A stretch of DNA of 64,000 bases, from contig NZ_AUCX01000019.1 of assembly GCF_000429985.1 (NCBI RefSeq), positions 1-64,000 of the forward strand. The letters are read 5' to 3'. The position numbers were made by a program, and so were the translations under genes. Source of the DNA: Maridesulfovibrio bastinii DSM 16055 (lineage in GTDB: Bacteria > Desulfobacterota > Desulfovibrionia > Desulfovibrionales > Desulfovibrionaceae). A model generated the notes under the pieces. It was given only the letters and a program-made list of their open reading frames with translations, searched no databases and was not told where the DNA came from. Below are positions 8,538 to 16,251 of this stretch, piece by piece (position 1 is the first letter of the stretch; every line of letters begins with the position of its first letter).

Positions 8538-9053
8538 TTAATCCTGATAAATTTTATTTTCTTCAAGCTTGAAATCAATTTTTTCAAGACATGCGGAAAG
8601 AGAATCTCCATCCGGGAAAACAAAATCAGGGTCCAGATCCTTGAGAGGATATAGAACAAACGCCCTGTCTTTCATGCGAGGGTGCGGAACCTGCAAAAAG
8701 TCGCCAGCATTAATAACTTCATCACCGAAAGTCAGCAAATCGATATCAATTACCCGCGGTCCATTTTCAAGACCTCTTTTGCGGCCCATCTGCCCTTCAA
8801 CTGCCAACAGGGTTGAAAGAATTCCCTGCGGGGACCAGAGTTCAGGATCAACATCAAGTCTTACAACCTGATTGGTAAACCATTGCTGATCTTTAAGTCC
8901 CTGCGGTTCGGTCAAATAAATTTCTGACCAACCTGCCGGTTCAATTCCTTCATATTTTTCAAGTCTTGCAACAGCCTCATTGAGGTTATCCTCAGTATCT
9001 CCAATATTGGAGCCGAGACCGATGTAAACTTTTAGAGTTGGGAAATCCGTGAT
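8538..9053 (-). CDS. folK: 2-amino-4-hydroxy-6-hydroxymethyldihydropteridine diphosphokinase
   Basis: FolK transfers pyrophosphate from ATP to the pterin in folate synthesis; folP lies elsewhere in the window. Conserved parts are KVYIGLGSNIGD near the N terminus, LTEPQGL, NGPRVIDIDLLTF (the metal-binding DID) and VPHPRMKDRAFVLYPL. The first usual start codon in frame (TTG at 8915) would delete GLGSN and cannot be right. Between an in-frame TAG (near 9074) and GLGSN no ATG, GTG or TTG exists. AAAGGAGG (9065-9058) lies 4 bases before ATC at 9053 and 7 bases before ACG at 9050, so I place the start there, giving about 172 residues. The gene overlaps the dapL 3' end by 22 bases. Function is sure, start is unusual. 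Confidence 0.85.
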   Translation of the reverse strand: MTDFPTLKVYIGLGSNIGDTEDNLNEAVARLEKYEGIEPAGWSEIYLTEPQGLKDQQWFTNQVVRLDVDPELWSPQGILSTLLAVEGQMGRKRGLENGPRVIDIDLLTFGDEVINAGDFLQVPHPRMKDRAFVLYPLKDLDPDFVFPDGDSLSACLEKIDFKLEENKIYQD

Positions 9054-10198
9054 ACAGCCTCCTTTAGCCTATCGGTGTCAACCGTAAGTGAAATGCGGAA
9101 ATATCCTTCACCGGGAGCACCAAAACCGTTACCGGGAGTAACAACAACGCCGGTTTCACGTAAAAGTTTGGAAACAAATTCTGCAGAAGTGTAACCCTTG
9201 GGGGTATTCGCCCAAACATAAATTGATGCTTCCGGAACCCGGCAAGAGATATTGATATTACGCAGAGCGTCAATAACATAATCACGGCGCTCTTTATAAA
9301 TCTGGCGAAATTCCTTCACATAAGGTTCACCGTGTTTTAATGCCTCAATACCGGCTTCCTGAACAGCCTGAAAAATTCCAGAGTCACAATTTTCTTTAAT
9401 TTTTCCAAGTCCGGCAACGAGTGTTTCGTTACCAACTGCCATACCTATGCGCCATCCGGTCATGTTGTATGTTTTGGAAAGTGAGTGGAATTCTATAGCA
9501 ACCTCTTTTGCGCCCGGAGTTTCCAGAATAGAAAGAGGTTTTTTGTTATCATCATAGTAAACTTCAGTGTAGGCTGCGTCCTGAACAATAATCACATTGA
9601 ATTCGCGGGCCTTATCAACCAGCTTCTGGTAGAATTCAGGAGTAGCAGTTGCTGCAGTCGGGTTATTTGGGTAGTTGGTGTAGAAAATTTTAGCTTTCTT
9701 CCATGTATCATCATCAATAGCGTCAAGATCAGGAAGGTAATCATTTTCTTCAACAAGGGGAATTGTCAGAACTTCACCACCGGCAAATCCGGAAGCAACC
9801 GGATATACAGGATAATTGGGAGAAGCAACAATAACGAGATCGCCCGGATTAACAAAAGCGAGGGGGAAATGTGCGATACCTTCTTTTGAACCGATGAGGC
9901 TGACTATTTCCTTATGTGGATCGAGATCAACATTAAATCTTTCTTTGTACCAGTCAGCTACAGCCTGTCTGAATGTGAGTAATCCTATATAGTCAGGATA
10001 ACGGTGGTTTACAGGTTTTTTAGCTGATTCGTAAAGAGCGTCTATAATGAATTGGGGAGTCGGGAGATCGGGATCACCGATACCGAGACTGATAATGTCG
10101 ACACCCTGAGCTGCCACTTCCTGCTTTACACGGTCAATTTCTGCGAAAAGATACGGTGGAAGGGTGGCAAGCCTGTCGGCAAGCTTGAATTCTGGCAT
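9032..10198 (-). CDS. dapL: LL-diaminopimelate aminotransferase
   Basis: A 388-residue fold-type I PLP aminotransferase. It converts tetrahydrodipicolinate and glutamate directly to LL-diaminopimelate, the short lysine/peptidoglycan branch used by desulfovibrios. Visible features are SLGIGDPDLPTP at the N terminus, YTNYPNNPTAA (substrate/PLP loop), DAAYTE, and the PLP lysine Lys242 in HSLSKTYNMTGWRIG. Length agrees with the DapL family. It is first in a minus-strand unit with folK, and is divergent from xerD. lysA, the last enzyme of the same pathway, is about 9 kb away. A general aspartate aminotransferase is the only alternative and fits less well. Confidence 0.9.
   Translation of the reverse strand: MPEFKLADRLATLPPYLFAEIDRVKQEVAAQGVDIISLGIGDPDLPTPQFIIDALYESAKKPVNHRYPDYIGLLTFRQAVADWYKERFNVDLDPHKEIVSLIGSKEGIAHFPLAFVNPGDLVIVASPNYPVYPVASGFAGGEVLTIPLVEENDYLPDLDAIDDDTWKKAKIFYTNYPNNPTAATATPEFYQKLVDKAREFNVIIVQDAAYTEVYYDDNKKPLSILETPGAKEVAIEFHSLSKTYNMTGWRIGMAVGNETLVAGLGKIKENCDSGIFQAVQEAGIEALKHGEPYVKEFRQIYKERRDYVIDALRNINISCRVPEASIYVWANTPKGYTSAEFVSKLLRETGVVVTPGNGFGAPGEGYFRISLTVDTDRLKEAVSRISQL
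9058..9065 (-). promoter_or_regulatory. strong Shine-Dalgarno for folK inside dapL
   Basis: AAAGGAGG on the minus strand, within the last codons of dapL. It precedes the non-canonical ATC (9053) or ACG (9050) that must begin folK. Confidence 0.75.
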
Positions 10199-10321
10199 TA
10201 CTCTCTTACTCCTTGAGTTTTTTATTCAATTTAACTTATTCTTTTAAATGGGGATTCGGCTGCTGTCAATCAGCACTCGGCCTTGTTTAGCGTGAATCAT
10301 AAGTGTACAACACTAATACAT

Positions 10322-11239
10322 ATGACCGATACCACTAACAATAATGAAAACACGCGTCACGCTTTTATTGAGCGTTACCTTGAATATCTGCTGATTGAAC
10401 GAGGGCTTTCGGAAAACAGTCTGAGTGGCTATATGGCCGATCTGGATACTTTTTCCGCTTTCCTCAAAGAACGCTCTTCCAGTCTGGAAGAGGTGAACAG
10501 TCAAACCCTCATGCTCTATCTCACATATTTGAGATCGCGCGGATTAAAAAACCGTTCCATAGCCCGTCATCTTTCATCAATCAGAGGCTTATTTGGTTTT
10601 TGCGCTTCGAATGATCTTTTGAAAGACGATCCCGCCGCCCTTCTTGAAAATCCGAAACTACCAAAGAAACTCCCGGTATTTTTAAGCCGGGAAGAAATTG
10701 CGGCAATACTCAAACGTCCGGTCACAACCGATAAATTAGGTTTCAGAGACAGGGTAATGCTTGAGCTTCTTTATGCCGCAGGTATGCGTGTTTCAGAACT
10801 TATAAGCCTGAGTATCAGGGATTTCGATGCTCAGACAGGTGTATTAACTGTTTTTGGAAAAGGTTCCAAAGAACGCTTTGTACCGATTCATTATATTGCC
10901 CAGGATTTCTTAAACCAGTACATTAACAATTGGCGTCCGGCATTCAATCCTAAAGAAGATAACATCTTTTTGAATAGATCCGGCAAAGGCCTGACCCGCC
11001 AAGGGGTCTGGAAGATGATCAAAAGGTATGCGCAGGAGGCGGGAATAAAGAGATCAATATCTCCTCATACGTTCAGGCACTCGTTCGCAACCCATCTTCT
11101 GGAAGGCGGTGCGGATTTAAGAACCGTACAACTTCTTTTGGGCCACGCCGATATTAGTGCTACCGAAATTTACACACATATTCAAGCTGGAAGACTCATT
11201 CAAATGCATAGAAAATTTCACCCACGCTCAACAATGTGA
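10322..11239 (+). CDS. xerD: site-specific tyrosine recombinase XerD
   Basis: About 305 residues from the ATG at 10322; an earlier start at 10283 is possible but adds an unconserved stretch. The N-terminal SAM-like domain (RYLEYLLIERGLSENSL) is followed by the catalytic domain with Arg in YAAGMRVSEL, HTFRHSFATHLLEGG, LLGHADISATEIYTH and the nucleophile tyrosine in IYTH. This is the XerD pattern that resolves chromosome dimers at dif with XerC and FtsK. A single-recombinase Xer role cannot be excluded since xerC is not in the window. It overlaps or abuts the next gene, so the two are likely cotranscribed. Confidence 0.9.
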   Translation: MTDTTNNNENTRHAFIERYLEYLLIERGLSENSLSGYMADLDTFSAFLKERSSSLEEVNSQTLMLYLTYLRSRGLKNRSIARHLSSIRGLFGFCASNDLLKDDPAALLENPKLPKKLPVFLSREEIAAILKRPVTTDKLGFRDRVMLELLYAAGMRVSELISLSIRDFDAQTGVLTVFGKGSKERFVPIHYIAQDFLNQYINNWRPAFNPKEDNIFLNRSGKGLTRQGVWKMIKRYAQEAGIKRSISPHTFRHSFATHLLEGGADLRTVQLLLGHADISATEIYTHIQAGRLIQMHRKFHPRSTM

Positions 11240-11250
11240 GATCATTAACC

Positions 11251-13965
11251 ATGTCATCAAATGATAATAAAATTCAAAGTAAAACTGTGATCACCGGCCA
11301 CATTAATGCCGATTTCGATTGTCTTGCCGCAATAGTTGCTGCGGGAAAATTGTATCCCGAGGCGACACTTGTTTTCCCCGGCAGTCAGGAAAAAAATCTT
11401 AGAAATTTTTATATTGAAAGTGCCACTTACTTTTTTAATTTTAAGAATTTTAAAGATATCGATATAGATTCCGTAGAGTTGCTGGTTGTTGTAGACACCT
11501 CCAGAAGCCCAAGAATTTCACACGTTCAGAGTCTTCTGGAAAAAGAAAATTTGCGCATACATGTTTATGACCATCACATGGAATCCCAGTGTGATCTGAA
11601 CCCTGAAAAAATAATTAAAAAGCCGTGGGGTTCCAGCGTTGCCATCCTGACTCATGAAATAAGGAAAGAAAATCTGACCCTGCATCAGGAAGAAGCAACG
11701 ATTCTCGGAGTCGGTATATATGAAGACACCGGCTCATTCACTTTCAATTCCACTACCGAGCATGATTTCGAAGCTGCAAAGTGGCTGCTTTCTCAGGGAA
11801 TGGAGCTTGATGTAATAACCGACCTGATAAACAGGGAACTTGATGGGCAGCAAATTTCTCTGCTTGGTGAGCTGGTAAGCAACGCCGCCACACATTCTAT
11901 ACATAATATAGATATAGTTATCTCAGAAGTCAGTACTCCTGATTATGTTGGAGATTTTTCACTTCTGGTCCATAAATTCATGGATATTGAAAATGTTAAA
12001 ATATTATTTGCTCTCGCCCGGATGAACGACAGGGTTCATCTTGTGGCCCGCTCTAAAACACCGGAAGTTGATGTGGGAGCTATCTGTGCAAGTTTCGGCG
12101 GTGGCGGGCATACTTATGCTGCTTCCGCAACAATAAAAGACCGCACTCCGGCGCAGGTCCGTGATGAACTTTTTGCCCTGCTCTATTCACAGATCAATCC
12201 TTCAATTACAATTGAAAAACTGATGTCAAAACGCCCGGTAGTCATTCCGCGCAATATGACAATTGCCAAGGCTGTTGAAAAAATGACTCAATACAGCCTT
12301 AAAGGTGTGCCGGTAGTAGATTCACTGGATAATATGCGCGTTGTCGGGATTCTGGAACATAATATAGCAGACAAGGCTCTTTCCCATAAACTCGATAATG
12401 TTGAAGTTGAAATTTATATGCAGCAGACTTTTTCAACAATAACTAAAACAACTCCGCTTTTTGATGTGATGGACATCATTCTGGGGCGCAAACAGCGTCT
12501 GGTCCCTGTTGTTGATAAAGATAAAGTCATGGCGGTAATAACAAGAACAGATTTAATAAATCTCATGGTTCAGGACCCGGCCAGAATACCTGAATCACTC
12601 TATCCTGCTAAAAAGCAGGTTAGAAATATCGCTAATATCATGCGCAACCGTCTCCCGGAAAATATTCTTAATATCCTGGAGACTGCCGGCAGACTGGCTG
12701 AAGAATATGGAATTGAAGTTTATATTGTAGGGGGATTTGTAAGGGATATAATTCTTACCCGAAATAATCTTGATCTTGATCTGGTTGTTGAAGGCGAAGG
12801 TATTTCTTTTGCTAAAAAACTAGCTGATAATCTTGGTGGGCGCATTAAGTCCCATAACAAATTTAAAACAGCGGTAATTATTTTACCTGACGGCCAGAGG
12901 ATTGATGTGGCGACAGCCCGTCTTGAATATTATGAATACCCTGCCGCCCTGCCGACCGTTGAGCTGTCATCTATAAAGATGGACCTTTACCGACGGGACT
13001 TTACCATAAATGCTCTTGCGGTTCATCTGAACCCTTCTAATTTTGGCAAACTCGTTGATTTTTTCGGTTCGCAGCGTGATATAAAGGAAAGAGTTTTAAG
13101 AGTTCTTCACTCTCTTAGCTTTGTTGAAGATCCTACCAGAATTTTAAGGGCGATACGCTTTGAACAACGTTTTGGATTCACCATAGGCGGGCAGACCTCA
13201 AGACTTATAAAGAATGCTCTCAAACTTAAACTTTTCAATAAACTTTCAGGCTATCGAATTCTTCATGAATTAAAAATAATTTTAAAGGAAGAAAAAGTTC
13301 TGCCTTGTCTTAGCAGACTGGATGAACTTGGGATTCTGGAAGCTGTTCACCCTTTGTTGAAATTGTCTTCAGCCCGGACAAAAGTTCTTGCTGAACTAGA
13401 AAAAGTTCTGGACTGGTATGAAAGACTTTACCTAGAGCCCGAGATTTCACGCTGGAAAACATTTTTTCTTGGAATGTGCCTCGGAATTTCTAAAAAAAAT
13501 ATGTTCCAAGTATATCAGCGTCTTAGCTTTTCTCAAAGTGAAGAAAGAGAATTTATTCACATGCGAGAAGCAATCTTCATGGCTTCAGGACGTATAATTA
13601 ATGTTAAACAGGAGCTGGCCCCGAGCAAAATTTATGAAATACTCTCCCCTGTTCCGGTTGAAGGAATCCTCTTTATAATGGCCAGAGCAGAAAGGGAGAA
13701 TGTAAAAAAGAATATTTCCCAGTACCTGACAATAATAAGAAACAAAGAGATTGAAGTCGGCGGGGATGATCTTAAAGATATGGGACTGATTCCGGGGCCG
13801 GTTTATACAGAGTTGCTTAATGAAGTGAAAATGGCTTGTCTTGACGGGGTTGCCCGCACTCGTGAAGATCAGCTTGAATTTTTGAGGAAAAAAGTCCTCT
13901 CTTTGAGAGAAAAATCACAAAGTATGACAACAGGTCCACTATTCGGAAAGCTTAATGATATGTGA
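11251..13965 (+). CDS. DHH phosphoesterase, CBS pair and CCA-adding nucleotidyltransferase fusion
   Basis: About 904 residues from ATG 11251; GTG 11236 overlapping the xerD stop is an alternative. Order: DHH domain (residues about 10-160; HINADFDCLAA, VVVDTSRSPR, DHHME), DHHA1 (SFGGGGHTYAAS near 285), two CBS repeats (about 315-370 and 385-430), then a class II poly(A) polymerase/CCA-adding head (IVGGFVRDIILTRNNLDLDL near 490, RRDFTINALAV near 580) and its RNA-binding tail. The head is an NMP transferase acting on tRNA 3' ends. The DHH part may hydrolyse small nucleotides or oligoRNA, and CBS pairs usually sense adenine nucleotides. Such fusions are known in several phyla. tRNA 3' maintenance is the most likely role. 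Confidence 0.85.
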   Translation: MSSNDNKIQSKTVITGHINADFDCLAAIVAAGKLYPEATLVFPGSQEKNLRNFYIESATYFFNFKNFKDIDIDSVELLVVVDTSRSPRISHVQSLLEKENLRIHVYDHHMESQCDLNPEKIIKKPWGSSVAILTHEIRKENLTLHQEEATILGVGIYEDTGSFTFNSTTEHDFEAAKWLLSQGMELDVITDLINRELDGQQISLLGELVSNAATHSIHNIDIVISEVSTPDYVGDFSLLVHKFMDIENVKILFALARMNDRVHLVARSKTPEVDVGAICASFGGGGHTYAASATIKDRTPAQVRDELFALLYSQINPSITIEKLMSKRPVVIPRNMTIAKAVEKMTQYSLKGVPVVDSLDNMRVVGILEHNIADKALSHKLDNVEVEIYMQQTFSTITKTTPLFDVMDIILGRKQRLVPVVDKDKVMAVITRTDLINLMVQDPARIPESLYPAKKQVRNIANIMRNRLPENILNILETAGRLAEEYGIEVYIVGGFVRDIILTRNNLDLDLVVEGEGISFAKKLADNLGGRIKSHNKFKTAVIILPDGQRIDVATARLEYYEYPAALPTVELSSIKMDLYRRDFTINALAVHLNPSNFGKLVDFFGSQRDIKERVLRVLHSLSFVEDPTRILRAIRFEQRFGFTIGGQTSRLIKNALKLKLFNKLSGYRILHELKIILKEEKVLPCLSRLDELGILEAVHPLLKLSSARTKVLAELEKVLDWYERLYLEPEISRWKTFFLGMCLGISKKNMFQVYQRLSFSQSEEREFIHMREAIFMASGRIINVKQELAPSKIYEILSPVPVEGILFIMARAERENVKKNISQYLTIIRNKEIEVGGDDLKDMGLIPGPVYTELLNEVKMACLDGVARTREDQLEFLRKKVLSLREKSQSMTTGPLFGKLNDM

Positions 13966-13984
13966 TATAGTTATTTGTATTTTT

Positions 13985-14158
13985 TATTGCCCTTAAGGTG
14001 CAAGGTGTGTAGAACAACAACACTTTCGGTTTGCCGTTGGCTTCACGTCGACTTCGGTGTATTGCTTTAATCAGCCGGATGAACTGGCAGCCGTAATCGT
14101 CTTGGTCCCGCTAATAATCACGGCAAGGAGTAGAACAGGCTTTACTCCTGTTTTGTTT
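13985..14158 (+). ncRNA. candidate structured small RNA
   Basis: The 252-bp gap between two plus-strand genes is richer in G+C than other gaps here, carries no frame, and ends in a hairpin with a T-rich tail. Internal stems are plausible: GCCGG/CTGGC around ATGAA near 14074-14090, and GCCGT/ACGGC spanning about 14090-14124. A 6S-type or other small RNA is possible, but I could not match a known consensus by eye. It may instead be a long 5' leader of the HIT gene with an attenuator. Confidence 0.3.
14125..14158 (+). terminator. Rho-independent terminator in the gap before the HIT gene
   Basis: aggagta (14126-14132) pairs with tactcct (14143-14149), followed by gttttgttt. An overlapping alternative stem pairs aacagg (14134-14139) with cctgtt (14147-14152). 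It ends either the large fusion gene transcript or the candidate small RNA. Confidence 0.6.
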
Positions 14159-14217
14159 GTGATATTGCGCTTATTATTTATATACCCTAAAGTCGGATAG
14201 CAAGGTTAATAAAAGTT

Positions 14218-14706
14218 ATGGAAGTACTCTGGGCTCCCTGGAGAATGGACTACATATTAGGCCCGAAGCCTGATGAATGTGTTTTCTGCATTCCTGAGCA
14301 TACAGATGAAGATGAAGAACGCTGTATTCTGCTTCGAGCCGAACACTGTTTTGTGCTGCTGAATAAATTTCCGTATAATAACGGACATTTGATGGTCTGC
14401 CCTTACAGGCATGTCAGCAGCCTGACTGATTTATCGGAAGAAGAGTCTTGCGAAATTATGAAATGCGTTACCATAAGCTGCAAGATTTTAGAGGAAACGT
14501 TTAATCCTCAGGGAATTAATGTAGGACTCAATATCGGAGAAGCTGCGGGAGCGGGCATAGCCGCCCATCTTCACTTCCAGTTGGTTCCCCGGTGGAGCGG
14601 GGATGCCTCTTTTATGGCTGTATTCGGTGAAACTACTGTTATCCCGGAACATCTGTCCTCTACCTACAAAAAGCTTAAGCCGCTGTTTGACAGGTACGGT
14701 AAGTAA
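14218..14706 (+). CDS. HIT-family nucleotide hydrolase/phosphorylase
   Basis: A 162-residue histidine-triad protein. CVFC near residue 21 gives the zinc-binding pair found in the Ap4A-phosphorylase-like branch. NKFPYNNGHLMVCPYRHV is the nucleotide-binding loop, and HLHFQLVPRW is the histidine triad in its HxHxQ form. These enzymes cleave dinucleoside polyphosphates or nucleoside phosphoramidates in the cytosol. It is first of a plus-strand run HIT-lapA-lapB-mutS with gaps of 17, 14 and 17 bases, so probably cotranscribed. Substrate not predictable. Confidence 0.85.
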   Translation: MEVLWAPWRMDYILGPKPDECVFCIPEHTDEDEERCILLRAEHCFVLLNKFPYNNGHLMVCPYRHVSSLTDLSEEESCEIMKCVTISCKILEETFNPQGINVGLNIGEAAGAGIAAHLHFQLVPRWSGDASFMAVFGETTVIPEHLSSTYKKLKPLFDRYGK

Positions 14707-14723
14707 CACTTAAGGAGGGTTTA

Positions 14724-15077
14724 ATGCGTTACTTGAAAGTTTTGGCTCTGATTCTGCTTTTCTTCCTTTCAATGGTCTTTTTTGTACAGAACACACCCGA
14801 GTTATCAAAGGAAGTGACTCTTTCACTTGAGCTGGTTCATTATAAATTCGTCAGCGTACCGCTTCCTTACTATCTTTTGATTCTGGTTTCATTCTGTATA
14901 GGCGCAATTCTCTGCCTGATTTATTTCATGGCTGACAAACTGCGTCTTACAGGTATTTTGCGTGCTTATAAAACCAGAATGGCTACTCTTGAACAGGAAG
15001 TTAACTCACTGCGCAATCTTCCCCTTGAGGAAAAGAATTACCCCTCCTCCAGCGACAGCGAAGAAACTGCCGAATAA
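14724..15077 (+). CDS. lapA: LapA-domain inner-membrane protein
   Basis: A 117-residue protein with two transmembrane helices (residues 4-21 and 47-68), FFVQNTPELS between them, and a coiled C-terminal cytosolic helix (RMATLEQEVNSLRN). This is the LapA (YciS) layout. In Escherichia coli LapA works with LapB in controlling LPS synthesis. The strong ribosome-binding site AGGAGG lies just before the start, and lapB follows at 14 bases, the same pairing as in Proteobacteria. Confidence 0.85.
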   Translation: MRYLKVLALILLFFLSMVFFVQNTPELSKEVTLSLELVHYKFVSVPLPYYLLILVSFCIGAILCLIYFMADKLRLTGILRAYKTRMATLEQEVNSLRNLPLEEKNYPSSSDSEETAE

Positions 15078-15091
15078 ATATCCGGAGATGC

Positions 15092-16234
15092 ATGTTGTCA
15101 TTTTTCGGTCTGTTTAAAAATAAGAACCTGTCGGCGTCCGCATCACGGACGTCTTCAGGTTCTTTTTCTCTTTTGAAATCAGAAGCGGGACTGGCTGATA
15201 CCCGTGCTGCCATTGATGAACTGTCTCAGGTTGTTAAAGATAACCCCGAGGCTGTTGAAATCTACCTTGCCCTTGGCAATCTTTACCGCTCACAGGGTGA
15301 ATTTGACCGCGCTGCACAGATCAGAAACAGTCTTATAGTCCGTCCGGGACTGGACGATACTCTCAAAGCAAGAACACTGTATGAGCTTGGAAGAGATTTT
15401 ATGCGTGGAGGCTTTCTGGACAGAGCTGAAAACGCATTTGACAAAGCCCGTGAAATTGTAGGAGATTCTCCTGAAATAATTCGTGAGCTTGCCGGACTCG
15501 CTGCCGGTGTACGCGAATTTGAAAAAGCGGCACAATTTTATTCCACTTTGCGTATGCCTCTTCAAGAGGCCCATTATCTGGCCCGCGCGGCTGAGGATGA
15601 ATTTAAAGAATCCCAGAGCAAAGGCTTTAGAACCGTCAAAAAAGCTCTCAAGGTTGCAAGCGGTTCTATTGAAGCATGGTTGCTGTTGCTTTCAGAATTA
15701 AAAAAAGAAGCAAATCTTAAAGAATTTTCAAAAAGATTTCCCGAGGCTTTAAACCATGTGCCTCTGGATCTCAGGTTTACGCTTGTTGAAGGCCTTCTGA
15801 CAGGAGCTCCTTCTTCATGCGGACATACGGCTATAGAAACAGATCTGGTAACCGAAAGTGACCGCGCTTTTTATAAAGTTATGCTGGAAGCTCTCGAAGC
15901 TACATCCGAGATAGATGTAACCCTTTGTTATTACGGAGCAAGACTCCTCCATCTTTGTGGAGAGGAGAAAGAGGCCCGCCTCTGGCTTGAAAAAACACTG
16001 GTTCTCAATCAGAATTTCTGGCTGGCCCGTCTTGAGCTTTTCCGCCATGCCAAAGAAGAACAGACTCTGACTCCATTTTTCAGCAATCAGCTTGACTTTT
16101 TTGTCAACGTTGCCTGCGAAGTTAAACGCTTCACCTGCTCGGGTTGCGGACTTAAAGGAGACAGGTTATTCTTCGTCTGTCCTAAATGCCATAGTTGGTA
16201 TTCCATAACTTTCCGTAAAGAATTGAACCAGTAA
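15092..16234 (+). CDS. lapB: LapB/YciM-like TPR protein with C-terminal zinc ribbon
   Basis: 380 residues: TPR repeats through most of the chain (EIYLALGNLYRSQGEFDRAAQ, LYELGRDFMRGGFLDRAENA, ARLLHLCGEEKEARLWLEKT) and a rubredoxin-like metal knot at the end (CSGCG, then CPKCHSWYSI). TPRs plus a terminal CxxC...CxxC knot next to LapA is diagnostic of LapB. In E. coli LapB delivers LpxC to FtsH for degradation, tuning LPS output; ftsH is also in this window, at 45.5 kb. Unlike E. coli LapB, no N-terminal membrane helix is clear, so membrane attachment may be through LapA. Confidence 0.8.
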   Translation: MLSFFGLFKNKNLSASASRTSSGSFSLLKSEAGLADTRAAIDELSQVVKDNPEAVEIYLALGNLYRSQGEFDRAAQIRNSLIVRPGLDDTLKARTLYELGRDFMRGGFLDRAENAFDKAREIVGDSPEIIRELAGLAAGVREFEKAAQFYSTLRMPLQEAHYLARAAEDEFKESQSKGFRTVKKALKVASGSIEAWLLLLSELKKEANLKEFSKRFPEALNHVPLDLRFTLVEGLLTGAPSSCGHTAIETDLVTESDRAFYKVMLEALEATSEIDVTLCYYGARLLHLCGEEKEARLWLEKTLVLNQNFWLARLELFRHAKEEQTLTPFFSNQLDFFVNVACEVKRFTCSGCGLKGDRLFFVCPKCHSWYSITFRKELNQ

Positions 16235-16251
16235 AAGAGACCCGCCATATT

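Noticed and set aside
13985-14158. SRP RNA, tmRNA or RNase P RNA
   Set aside because: None of their conserved cores (for example the SRP GGAAGGAAGC-type loop or a tRNA-like end) is present.
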